Of a DNA stretch of 64,000 nt, positions 1 through 7,095 are shown piece after piece. Location of the stretch: NCBI GenBank assembly GCA_035626595.1, contig DASPNJ010000103.1:159763-223762 (forward strand). Direction: 5' to 3'. Position 1 is the stretch's first letter. Each line of letters opens with the position of its first letter. The notes under the pieces are model-generated. The model was not told where the DNA came from. It did not search any database and saw only the letters and a list, made by a program, of their open reading frames with translations. A program made the position numbers and the translations under genes. Source of the stretch: JAQGMV01 sp035626595. GTDB taxonomy: Bacteria > Pseudomonadota > Gammaproteobacteria > Burkholderiales > SG8-41.

Positions 1-130
1 CGACGATGTCGGTCGCGCGGTCGTTGCTTGTACCCAACTCGGTCGACAGCTTGCCTTCGCCGACCGTGAAAGTCGGCGCGCTATTCGACACGGGCGCCGC
101 GGCGCCGCTCAGCAGATCTACATCGGTCAT
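1..130 (-). CDS. delta-60 repeat protein, N-terminal fragment (cut by window edge)
   Basis: Only the first 43 codons are in the window. The start is ATG at 130, preceded by a strong ribosome binding site (GGGGGA, 4-5 nt away). The translation contains APTFTVGEGKLSTELGTSND and then RATDIV. This resembles the lead-in of delta-60 repeat proteins (TIGR02608), whose units typically run 'tdfGtsnDyatsvalQsDGKIlvaG'; that comparison is from memory of the family. Such proteins are usually large, repetitive and secreted. No signal peptide is visible, which would fit type I secretion, but the C-terminus is outside the window. The 218 bp between this start and the MFS gene (131-348) hold only a small TGTCG/CGACA hairpin at 173-189. 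Confidence 0.55.
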   Translation of the reverse strand, partial: MTDVDLLSGAAAPVSNSAPTFTVGEGKLSTELGTSNDRATDIV

Positions 131-348
131 TGGATCCCCCTAGCACACGCGCGTATCGCGCGTCGGAGCGTATGTCGATTTTTGCGACATCGCTTCTTCG
201 GTTATGAGCAACTGCTTACCGGATCGTATCGCGAAGCGTGCCGCAAATGCCGGGGCAGTGAGGCGAACAAGCTGTGACGCGCCGGACTTTGTGCCGCTGT
301 GCGAGCGCCCTGCGCTTAGTTGTCAGGCTTTGCCCTACAAGGCCTGCA

Positions 349-1554
349 TCACCGCGTGCGCGTTGCGTACCACCGCGCCATCGGCGCGAGCGCCCCGAAG
401 ATGCCGATGCTCGCGAACGCGAGCCCCCACGCGAGCGTCGAGCGGTTGCCACCCGCGAGATCCAGCACCACGCCGAACGCGAGCGGCGCGAAGAACGCCG
501 ACGAGAATCCCAGGAACGAGTACACCGCCATCGTCGCGCCGCGCCGTTCGGGCGGTGCTGACCCCACGGCGCCGGCCGTCAGCGCCGCCGAATCGCCGAG
601 CATCAGCGCGGAGTGGATCATCATCAGCAGGAACACGATCCACCACGGCAACGATGCGGTATAGCCGAGCACGCAGGCCATGAGCCCCGATGCCCCCATG
701 AAGGTGAAGATCACGCGCTCGCGGCCGAACCGGTGCGCAAGCTCGTTGCCGGAAACGCTCATGATGGGGCCGATCAGATTGATGAAAGCGGCGAGCGTGG
801 CGGCGCTGGCGAGCATCGGGAGGTGCGCGGGCTGCAGCGAGGCGCAGTAGACCAGGAACGCGACCATCCACGCGCGCTGCGCGAACAGCTCGTAGCTGTG
901 CACGCAGTAACCGGCGATGTACGCGCGTGTCGTCCGGTTGCTCAGCACCGAACGAAAGTCGAGCAGCGGCGGCGCGCGTGATGGCGTTCGTCCTTCGCCG
1001 GGCTCAGGACGAACGGTGCGCGCGATACGGCCGGGCGGCATGATCGCCAGCACGAGCACGGCGGCGAGCACCGGTCCGCTCGCCGCGAAAACGAATGCCG
1101 CAACCCAGCCGAATGCCGGCGCGAGCTGGCCGGACGCGAAGATCGAGATGGTCGTGCCGACGCCGAAGCTCGCGGTGTAGAACGCGGTCGCGCGCGACTG
1201 CACGGTGCCTTCGAGCTGATCGGTCAGCAACTTGAGGCCCGGCATGTAGCTACCCGCGAGCCCGGCGCCGACGAAGAACTGAAGAACCAGCGCCGTCCAC
1301 AGCCCCTGCGCGAACAGCGCGAACGCAGCCGAGCCGGCCGTCGCCATCGCGCACGCGCAGACGTACACCCTGCGCGCGTCGATCCGGTCGGTGAGGCCCG
1401 CCAGCAGCGGCACGCCGGCCATATAGCCGGCCCAGAATGCGCCGCCGATCAATCCGGCTTCGGAATTCGACAGCGTCCATTCGCGCTGAAGCAGCGGCAG
1501 GAGCGTCGTGTACGTCGCGACGCCGGTCATGCTCAGCGCCTCGGCGATGCACAT
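349..1554 (-). CDS. MFS transporter, 12-TM
   Basis: A 401-residue, strongly hydrophobic protein of the usual size for a 12-helix major facilitator. After helix 1 it has the loop 2-3 type sequence GLTDRIDARRVYV, matching the GxxxDRxGRR pattern of MFS proteins. It is an inner-membrane permease whose substrate cannot be read from sequence. The reading frame is open further upstream, but that part is arginine-rich, unlike MFS, and covers an R5 repeat, so the first ATG before the hydrophobic segment (1554) is taken as the start. It is the last gene of the operon that begins at 5918, 44 bp after the stop of the second FAD oxidoreductase, so it may move the substrate or product of those enzymes. The central cytoplasmic loop carries an R3 repeat read in frame (RPEPGEG). 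Confidence 0.85.
   Translation of the reverse strand: MCIAEALSMTGVATYTTLLPLLQREWTLSNSEAGLIGGAFWAGYMAGVPLLAGLTDRIDARRVYVCACAMATAGSAAFALFAQGLWTALVLQFFVGAGLAGSYMPGLKLLTDQLEGTVQSRATAFYTASFGVGTTISIFASGQLAPAFGWVAAFVFAASGPVLAAVLVLAIMPPGRIARTVRPEPGEGRTPSRAPPLLDFRSVLSNRTTRAYIAGYCVHSYELFAQRAWMVAFLVYCASLQPAHLPMLASAATLAAFINLIGPIMSVSGNELAHRFGRERVIFTFMGASGLMACVLGYTASLPWWIVFLLMMIHSALMLGDSAALTAGAVGSAPPERRGATMAVYSFLGFSSAFFAPLAFGVVLDLAGGNRSTLAWGLAFASIGIFGALAPMARWYATRTR
985..1015. repeat. R3 dispersed repeat inside the MFS gene
   Basis: A perfect 10-bp inverted repeat, CGTTCGTCCT at 985-994 and AGGACGAACG at 1006-1015, with an 11-nt loop. On the minus strand it is read as VRPEPGEG in the cytoplasmic loop of the MFS transporter. 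It belongs to the CCTTCGACAGGCTCAGG-type family also seen at 18434, 27219 and 31791. Confidence 0.75.
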
Positions 1555-1588
1555 GGTCAGCGCCAGGCGGATCGCTGAGGGCGGGCTG

Positions 1589-1631
1589 CCCCTCACTCCT
1601 ACCCTCGCCCCACTGTCGTGGGGCGAGGGGG
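1589..1631. repeat. R5 dispersed repeat
   Basis: CCCCTCACTCCTACCCTCGC followed by CCC, a short loop and GGGGCGAGGGG. It is a hairpin-forming element of the common proteobacterial CCCTACCCTCTCCCC/GGGGAGAGGG type. It sits between the MFS start and the upstream oxidoreductase and supplies that enzyme's last codons and stop (1599). Related copies lie at 19037, 35102 and 55518. Confidence 0.6.
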
Positions 1632-3161
1632 AGCTTTCGCTAATCCCGCTTTTAGGTCCTTGAGCAGAATGGAGGCGGCGTTGGCGCCGGCTGCGCCGGC
1701 AATGCCTGCGCCGGGATGCATCGCTGGTCCGCAGAGATACAGGCCGCCGATCGGCGTGCGGTACCGCGCAAGCTGCGGCACCGGACGCATCCAGAGCACC
1801 TGATCGAGCGCGAGCTCCGCGTGATAGCGCTGGCCCTGAGGGAACCCGTCTATCTGCTCGAGATCGGCCGGGGTGAGCACGCGCCGCCCGATGATCCAGT
1901 CGCTGAATCCGGGCACCTGCTCCGAAATGCATGCCGCGACGGTGCGACCAAGCTTTTCCGTTTCGGGTGTGTCCCAGGCGAAGCTGCGCGGCGTATGCGG
2001 CACGTACTGCACGTGGACTTCGACTACGTGCCGGTCCTTCGCGGGCGCGCCCGCGTAACGCGCTTCAATATAGGGCGCGGCCGAAAGCTCGCCGTACTTC
2101 ACGGGGTCGTACGCGCGCTCGAGGTAGTCGAGCGACGGCGCGATCACGAGCGTCGTGAATCGCGGCTCGCGATCGAGCACGAAGGAAACGCGCCCCGCGA
2201 CGCCGCGGCTTCGCACGTTGCGCACGGCGAGCACGAGCTCGGGATCGAGCCAGCCGGGATCGCACAGCTCGACCAGCGTCCGCGCCGGCGGCAGCGCGGA
2301 CACGATCGCGGCAGCGGCAAGCTCGGTACCGTCGGTCAGCACGACGCCTGTCGCGCGCCCGTCACGGATGAGTATCCGGGAAACTGTAGGGTGCGCCGGC
2401 GGCGCACCGGCACGACGACCCTCGGTCGGTGGGCCATCGCCCCACCCAACGCCATTTGGCAGCGCCTTCATCAGCACCGCGCGCGCGTTCGTCCACATCG
2501 GCCGGAACACCCCGGCCGGGCTGCCGACGCAGTGATGCAGCAGATTGAACGCGGTGCCGCCGGAGCGCGGGCCCTGCGCGAGGTGCATCACGCCGCCGGC
2601 GCCGAGCACGCCTTTGAGCATGTCGCTTTCGAACCAGTCGTCCAGCCAGTCCGCGACGGGCATCGGCAGGAGCCGCAGCAGGTCCTCGATCCCGCGGCGG
2701 CCGAGCCCGCGCACGCGCAGCGCGCCGTGCAGCAGCTCGATCAGCTCGCGTCGAGCGCGTGCGGTGGGATCGGGGGGCGGCGCGATATAGATGTGCTCCA
2801 GCACGCGCGCGAGCGCGTGCATGCGCGCGCAGAACTCCGGCCACTTCGCCGCATCGCGCGCGCTCAGCTTCTTGATGAGCTCCGCCGAGCGACCGATGTC
2901 CGCCGAGAGCTCGAGCCCGCCCTCCTCCGGCGGCACGACAGCCCATGGCTCGGGCGTGCGCGTGACAAGACCGTGCCGCCCGAGATCGAGGTCGCGCGCA
3001 ATCTTCGGCGGCGCCCAGCCCGGCTCCAGCACGTCGCCGTTTCCATTGCCGTTGCCGTTCGCCCGCTCGCGCACGATCGTCACGTCGTGGCCGCCGCGCG
3101 CGAGGTAATGGGCTGCGACGAGCGCGTCGACGCCGTCGCCGAGCACGATCACAGCGCTCAC
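1599..3161 (-). CDS. NAD(P)/FAD-dependent oxidoreductase paralogue, degenerate dinucleotide fold
   Basis: A 520-residue PYROXD2/CrtI-like protein. The GTG start at 3161 overlaps the TGA of the upstream paralogue (GTGA), which fixes the start and implies coupled translation. It shares many blocks with the neighbouring 526-aa enzyme: LPMPVADWLDDWFES, SLDYLERAYDPVKYGE, VHVQYVPH and the C-terminal GLYLCGPAMHPGAGIAGAAG. Its N-terminus is VIVLGDGVDALVAAHYLA, a GxGxxA pattern rather than GxGxxG. Where the neighbour has LERNEVIGGAARS it has a low-complexity GNGNGNGNG stretch (about residues 34-42). FAD binding may therefore be weakened, suggesting a partner subunit, although the C-terminal FAD motif remains. 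An R2 hairpin (2390-2408) is read in frame within it. Substrate unknown. Confidence 0.8.
   Translation of the reverse strand: MSAVIVLGDGVDALVAAHYLARGGHDVTIVRERANGNGNGNGDVLEPGWAPPKIARDLDLGRHGLVTRTPEPWAVVPPEEGGLELSADIGRSAELIKKLSARDAAKWPEFCARMHALARVLEHIYIAPPPDPTARARRELIELLHGALRVRGLGRRGIEDLLRLLPMPVADWLDDWFESDMLKGVLGAGGVMHLAQGPRSGGTAFNLLHHCVGSPAGVFRPMWTNARAVLMKALPNGVGWGDGPPTEGRRAGAPPAHPTVSRILIRDGRATGVVLTDGTELAAAAIVSALPPARTLVELCDPGWLDPELVLAVRNVRSRGVAGRVSFVLDREPRFTTLVIAPSLDYLERAYDPVKYGELSAAPYIEARYAGAPAKDRHVVEVHVQYVPHTPRSFAWDTPETEKLGRTVAACISEQVPGFSDWIIGRRVLTPADLEQIDGFPQGQRYHAELALDQVLWMRPVPQLARYRTPIGGLYLCGPAMHPGAGIAGAAGANAASILLKDLKAGLAKAPPRPTTVGRG
2390..2408. repeat. R2 19-nt hairpin, intragenic copy
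   Basis: GGTGCGCC-GGC-GGCGCACC, an 8-bp perfect stem with a 3-nt loop and a GTAG flank on the left. It is the only R2 copy wholly inside a coding sequence, read on the minus strand as AGAPPAHPT in the degenerate oxidoreductase, a segment its paralogue lacks. Confidence 0.75.
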
Positions 3162-4738
3162 GAGCCGCCTCCGAGTATCGCCATCGCCGCATTGCGCCCG
3201 GACGCGCCCATCACACCGCCGCCGGGATGCGTGCCGGAGCCGCATTGATACAGCGCGTCGACCGGCGTCGCGTATTTCGCCCAGCCCGGCACCGGCCGCA
3301 GGAAAAAGAGCTGCTGCAGCGCGAGCTCGCCCTGGAAGATGTTGCCTTCGCTCAAGCCCACCATGTGCTCGATATCGGCCGGCGTGATCACCTGCCGATG
3401 CAGGATCAGCGATTTCAAATTCGGCGCGTACTGCGACAACGTGTCGATCACGCGATTGCCGAGCGCTTCGCGCTTCTCGCCGGTCCACCCGCCGTTCACG
3501 TGATACGGCACGTACTGCACGAAGATCGACATCACGTGCTGCCCCGGCGGCGCCATCGACGGATCGATCATCGAGGGGATCACGATGTCCATGTACGGCC
3601 GCGTGGAAACTTCGCCGTACTTGGCGTCGTCGTACGCGCGCTCGAGGTAATCGACGCTCGGGCTCACCGAGATCGCGCCGCGCAGATGCGGGCCGCGTCC
3701 GGGCAGGCATGTGAAATCGGGCAGCCCCGCCAGCGCGAGGTTCACCTTGCCGGAGGAGCCGCGGAACCTGAAGCGCCGGATCGCCTCCACGAACTCGCCC
3801 GGCAGATGGTCCGCGCCGACCAGACTCATGAACGTGCGCCGCGGATCGGCGCTCGAGACGATGAGCCCCGCGCGGATCTCCTCACCGCTCTCCAGCGCGA
3901 CGCCGCGCGCGCGGCCGTTCGCGACGATCACCTTGGAAACCGCGGCATTCGTTCGGATATCGACGCCAAGCGCACGCGCGGCCGATGCAATCGCCGCACT
4001 GACCGAGCCGTTGCCGCCCTTCGCGAAACCCCACGCGCGGAAGACGCCGTCGATCTCGCCCATATAGTGGTGGAGGAGCACGTAGGCCGTACCGGGCGAG
4101 CGCGGTCCGAGCATCGTGCCGATGATGCCGCTCGCCGACTTGGTTGCCTTGAGCGCCTCGGTCTCGAACCACTCGTCGAGATAATCCGCGGCGCTCATCG
4201 TGAGCAGCTTGTGCAGGGCGTGAAACTCGCGCTCGCCGAGATCGCGCAGCGTGCGTCCGAGCCGCGCCATCGCCATCAGCTCGCGGGGCGCGAGCGAAGC
4301 GGGGTCGGGCGGCGCCAGCGCGAGAAACGGCTTCACCGCGCGCGCCATGCGGTGCATGAGCCGGCCGAAATCGTCGTACGCCTCGGCGTCCCTGAGCGAG
4401 TGCCGCGCAAGCTCCCGGCGGCTCTGGTCGTGATCGCCCCACTGCGCGAGATAGCCCCCGTTGGGGAGCGGGGTGAGCGTGCTCTCGAGCGGCAGGATGT
4501 GGAGCCCGTGACGCGGGAGTTCGAGGTCGCGAATGATCTCGGGACGCAGCAGGCTCACCACGTAGGAAAAGACCGAGAACCTGAAGCCGGGGAACACCTC
4601 TTCGCTGCGCGCCGCCCCGCCGATCACCTCGTTGCGCTCGAGCACGAGCACGCGCTTGCCGGCGCGCGCAAGGTACGCCGCGCAGACGAGGCCATTGTGG
4701 CCGCCGCCGATGACGATGGCGTCGTGCTTGTCAGGCAC
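3158..4738 (-). CDS. NAD(P)/FAD-dependent oxidoreductase (PYROXD2/phytoene desaturase-like)
   Basis: A 526-residue flavoprotein with an intact N-terminal Rossmann motif, AIVIGGGHNGLVCAAYLARA, followed by LVLERNEVIGGAARS, the pattern of the amine oxidase/CrtI superfamily. The C-terminal FAD-contact motif is LYQCGSGTHPGGGVMGASGR. The best family match I recognise is the PYROXD2-like group, whose bacterial role is unknown; it is not a carotenoid-cluster gene here. The start is GTG at 4738, overlapping the end of the GcvT-like gene by 8 nt. It overlaps the next, degenerate paralogue by GTGA. The pairing with a folate-type T-protein homologue and a transporter suggests oxidative demethylation or breakdown of a small organic compound, but that is inference. 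Confidence 0.85.
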   Translation of the reverse strand: MPDKHDAIVIGGGHNGLVCAAYLARAGKRVLVLERNEVIGGAARSEEVFPGFRFSVFSYVVSLLRPEIIRDLELPRHGLHILPLESTLTPLPNGGYLAQWGDHDQSRRELARHSLRDAEAYDDFGRLMHRMARAVKPFLALAPPDPASLAPRELMAMARLGRTLRDLGEREFHALHKLLTMSAADYLDEWFETEALKATKSASGIIGTMLGPRSPGTAYVLLHHYMGEIDGVFRAWGFAKGGNGSVSAAIASAARALGVDIRTNAAVSKVIVANGRARGVALESGEEIRAGLIVSSADPRRTFMSLVGADHLPGEFVEAIRRFRFRGSSGKVNLALAGLPDFTCLPGRGPHLRGAISVSPSVDYLERAYDDAKYGEVSTRPYMDIVIPSMIDPSMAPPGQHVMSIFVQYVPYHVNGGWTGEKREALGNRVIDTLSQYAPNLKSLILHRQVITPADIEHMVGLSEGNIFQGELALQQLFFLRPVPGWAKYATPVDALYQCGSGTHPGGGVMGASGRNAAMAILGGGS

Positions 4739-5918
4739 GCTTGCGCTCCGGGTCGAAGAACGGCTTTTTCACCACGCGGGCGGCGGCGCGGCGGCGCCTG
4801 TGCTCCACCGTGACCTCCATCTCGACGTTCGTCCCGGGCGCCGCCCAGCGCGCCGGCAGGTGCGCGAGCGCGATGTATTTCTTGAGCAGCGGCGACCAGC
4901 CGCCGCTCGTCGCGTAGCCCACCTGATCGCCGCCCGCGTAGATCGGGACGCTCGTGCGCCACGCGCTGCCGGGGAGCTGCGGCGCGAGCCCGACCGCGAG
5001 ATACAAGCGCTCGAGCGAATCCCAATCGACTTCGATGCCGGCGAAACGCCACGCAGGGCCGCGCTCCTGCTCCGCCGCGAGCGCGTCGCGTCCGACGAAG
5101 CTGTCCTTTTTCAGATCGACCGTCCACGCGAGATCGAGCTCGTATGGCGACGACGTCTGCGCGGCAGTCAGCGCTTTGCGTGCCGACACGTAATCCACGT
5201 CGAGCAGCATGAGACCGGCTTCGATGCGCGCCACGTCGAGCGCGAGCATGCCGGCCGGAACGATGCCATACGGCGTGCCGGTCTCGATCAGCGCGTCCCA
5301 TACCCGCAGCGCATCGGCCGGCGCGATCCAGATTTCGTATCCCAGATCGCCGGTGTAACCGGTGCGCGAGATCGTGACGGGCATCCCCCGCAATCGCGCA
5401 GTCGTGATGCGAAAGTACTTGAGCGTGGACAGATCCGTATCGACCAGCGTCTGTAGGATCGCACGCGAGCTCGGTCCCTGCAGCGCGAGCGTCGCGACGC
5501 GCTCGGAGATGTCGTGGACGGTCACGTCGAGCCCGGCTGCATTGCTCTCGAACCATCGCAGGTTGGGATCGGCCGACGTGACCCGAAAAACCTGCTCCTC
5601 CAGCCGCGCGACCGTGCCGTCGTCCAGCGCCTTGCCCGCCGCGTCGCACCAGCACGTATAGAGCACCTGCCCCTGCGAGGTGCGCGCGACGTTGCGCGTG
5701 ACGATGCGATCGAGGAGCCGCGCGGCATCGCGTCCGGCTACACGGTACTTGTACAGCGGCGAGATATCGAGCAGCGCCGCCGAGCTGCGGATCGCGTGGT
5801 ATTCGCGCTCGTGGTTGAGCTCGTACGAGCTCGCGACGATGTAGCCGGACCAGCGCCGCCACGCGTGGCTCGCGCACAGCGCGGCGGTGCGCGCATGAAA
5901 CGGCGTGGTCTTCAGCAT
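4731..5918 (-). CDS. GcvT-like aminomethyltransferase family protein (not the glycine-cleavage T protein)
   Basis: A 395-residue protein with the T-protein fold: EYHAIRSSAALLDISPL near the N-terminus, LALQGPSSRAILQ, the RTGYTGDLGYEIWI folate-fold motif, and a C-terminal barrel ending GATSGGWSP-like (YATSGGWSPLLKKYIAL). True GcvT is encoded separately at 24498-25586. The catalytic Asp of T-protein (NDVARL in that gene) is replaced here: the aligned segment reads RNVART. This suggests chemistry more like DmdA/LigM-type folate-dependent demethylases or dimethylglycine-dehydrogenase C-terminal domains. The start is the ATG at 5918; the upstream extension of the frame covers an R1 repeat and is unlikely to be translated. 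It is the first gene of the 4-gene operon ending at 349. Confidence 0.8.
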   Translation of the reverse strand: MLKTTPFHARTAALCASHAWRRWSGYIVASSYELNHEREYHAIRSSAALLDISPLYKYRVAGRDAARLLDRIVTRNVARTSQGQVLYTCWCDAAGKALDDGTVARLEEQVFRVTSADPNLRWFESNAAGLDVTVHDISERVATLALQGPSSRAILQTLVDTDLSTLKYFRITTARLRGMPVTISRTGYTGDLGYEIWIAPADALRVWDALIETGTPYGIVPAGMLALDVARIEAGLMLLDVDYVSARKALTAAQTSSPYELDLAWTVDLKKDSFVGRDALAAEQERGPAWRFAGIEVDWDSLERLYLAVGLAPQLPGSAWRTSVPIYAGGDQVGYATSGGWSPLLKKYIALAHLPARWAAPGTNVEMEVTVEHRRRRAAARVVKKPFFDPERKRA

Positions 5919-5962
5919 CCGGGCAATGTGCGGTAGGCGACGTATTATCGCCGACTTGTTGC

Positions 5963-6036
5963 GGATTCCCGCCTGCGCGGATTGACGTCCGCGCCGCGGT
6001 ATATCGTCACCCCCGCGCAGGCGGGGGGTCCAGAAC
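5963..6036. repeat. R1 dispersed repeat pair (dRS3-like)
   Basis: Two facing arms: GGATTCCCGCCTGCGCGG at 5963-5980, and CACCCCCGCGCAGGCGGGGG from 6008 followed by GTCCAGAAC. It belongs to the widespread 'ATTCCCGC..GCGGGAAT / ACCCCCGC..GCGGGGT' family of proteobacteria. It fills the gap between the divergent GcvT-like operon and the lipoprotein gene. Other copies are at 20098 and 32294. Confidence 0.75.
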
Positions 6037-6065
6037 ATGGCGCGGCAAACGCGGTCCAACCGGAG

Positions 6066-6512
6066 ATGAAAAAGCTACTCGTGCTCTGCGCGGCGCTCGC
6101 GCTCTGCGCCTGCGCTACGGTCTCGACGCAGATCGTCGAACTCAATCCGGCGCAGAAATATCCGCCGACGCAAAGCGTCGAGGTGCTGCTCCAGAAACCG
6201 ACACGTCCGCACGTCGAGATCGCGCTGATCGAGTCGCACGGCGGTTCGGAAGCCGAGATGCTCAATGACGCGCGCGAGAAAGCGAGGGCGCTGGGCGCCG
6301 ACGCGATCGTGAGAACCGAAGCGGAGCGCCAGTACCATCCGCCGGTCGCCGTCTACGACCCGTGGTTCGACCCGTTCTGGTACGGGCCGTATCACTACCG
6401 CCCGTTCCCGCCGTATCCCTATCCGGGGGGTGCTTATCGGGTGGTCGGCGGGGGCTATAGCTACCTTCTGAAAGTCGTCGCGATCCGCTATACGGACAAG
6501 CCGTCGTCATAA
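6066..6512 (+). CDS. small lipoprotein with aromatic/proline-rich C-terminal region
   Basis: A 148-residue predicted lipoprotein. The signal peptide MKKLLVLCAALALCAC ends in an LCAC lipobox, with the lipidated Cys at residue 16. Mature part: a compact alpha/beta domain in which VEVLLQKPTRPHVEIALIES and NDAREKARALGADAIV look like a YdgH/RcsF-like 'is this residue-handling' fold. Then comes a Tyr/Pro-rich stretch (WFDPFWYGPYHYRPFPPYPY) near residues 98-117. The ALGADAIV phrase is common in bacterial lipoproteins with heavy-metal-binding-like or RcsF-like folds, but I do not assign a function. The ATG at 6066 is chosen because it starts the signal peptide. Confidence 0.75.
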   Translation: MKKLLVLCAALALCACATVSTQIVELNPAQKYPPTQSVEVLLQKPTRPHVEIALIESHGGSEAEMLNDAREKARALGADAIVRTEAERQYHPPVAVYDPWFDPFWYGPYHYRPFPPYPYPGGAYRVVGGGYSYLLKVVAIRYTDKPSS

Positions 6513-6559
6513 CGGGCATGGCTGTTGCAAAACCTCGGCCTCAGCCCGAAAGGACCGCT

Positions 6560-7072
6560 ATGGCACGACCGCCCGCGACACGCTCGACCCGCCGTCGTTC
6601 GTCGGCAAGAGCGCTTTCCACGAACGCGATCGACATGCTGCGCGCCGATCACAAGGCGGTCGAGGCCATGTTCAGGCAGTTCGACAAGCTGCACGAGGCC
6701 GGTGAAGACACCGCGACGGTGATCCAGTTCGTGCGCGAGGCATTGCTGATCCATAGCGCGCTGGAACAGGAAATCTTCTATCCAGCAGTGCGCGAACGGG
6801 CGGGCGAAGAAGAGGAAGAGCTGCTCGACGAGGCCGAAGTCGAGCACCAGAGCGCCGAGCAGCTCATCCGCGCCCTCGGGTCACGCAAGCTGAGCGATAA
6901 GAAGCGCGAAGCCACTTTCACGGTGCTGATGGAGTACGTCAGGCATCACGTGAAGGAGGAAGAGATCGAGATGTTCCCCAAAGTGAAGCGGCTGAAGCGG
7001 GTGAATCTCGACGCGGTCGGCGCGCAGATGGAGCAGCGCAAGGCGAGTTTGTTGAAGAAGGCGCTGGGCTAG
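6560..7072 (+). CDS. hemerythrin HHE domain protein
   Basis: A 170-residue protein with a basic N-terminal tail (about 25 residues rich in Arg/Ser/Thr) and a four-helix hemerythrin cation-binding domain. Iron-ligand positions are visible as DHKAVE, HSALEQEIFYPAV, HQSAEQLI and HHVKEEEIEMFPKV, the usual H...HxxxE...H...HxxxE layout. Family members bind a di-iron centre and act in O2/NO sensing, iron handling or oxidative stress. The start is ATG 6560, preceded by AAAGGA at a 6-nt spacing. The next gene, on the opposite strand and convergent, is the CheB/CheR hybrid kinase, whose stop is only 24 bp away. Confidence 0.9.
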   Translation: MARPPATRSTRRRSSARALSTNAIDMLRADHKAVEAMFRQFDKLHEAGEDTATVIQFVREALLIHSALEQEIFYPAVRERAGEEEEELLDEAEVEHQSAEQLIRALGSRKLSDKKREATFTVLMEYVRHHVKEEEIEMFPKVKRLKRVNLDAVGAQMEQRKASLLKKALG

Positions 7073-7095
7073 ATAACGCGCTACGGCATCACCGC

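Noticed and set aside
3162..3710. Upstream extension of the second oxidoreductase frame
   Set aside because: It overlaps the 3' end of the intact paralogue in another frame; the GTGA overlap fixes the start at 3161.
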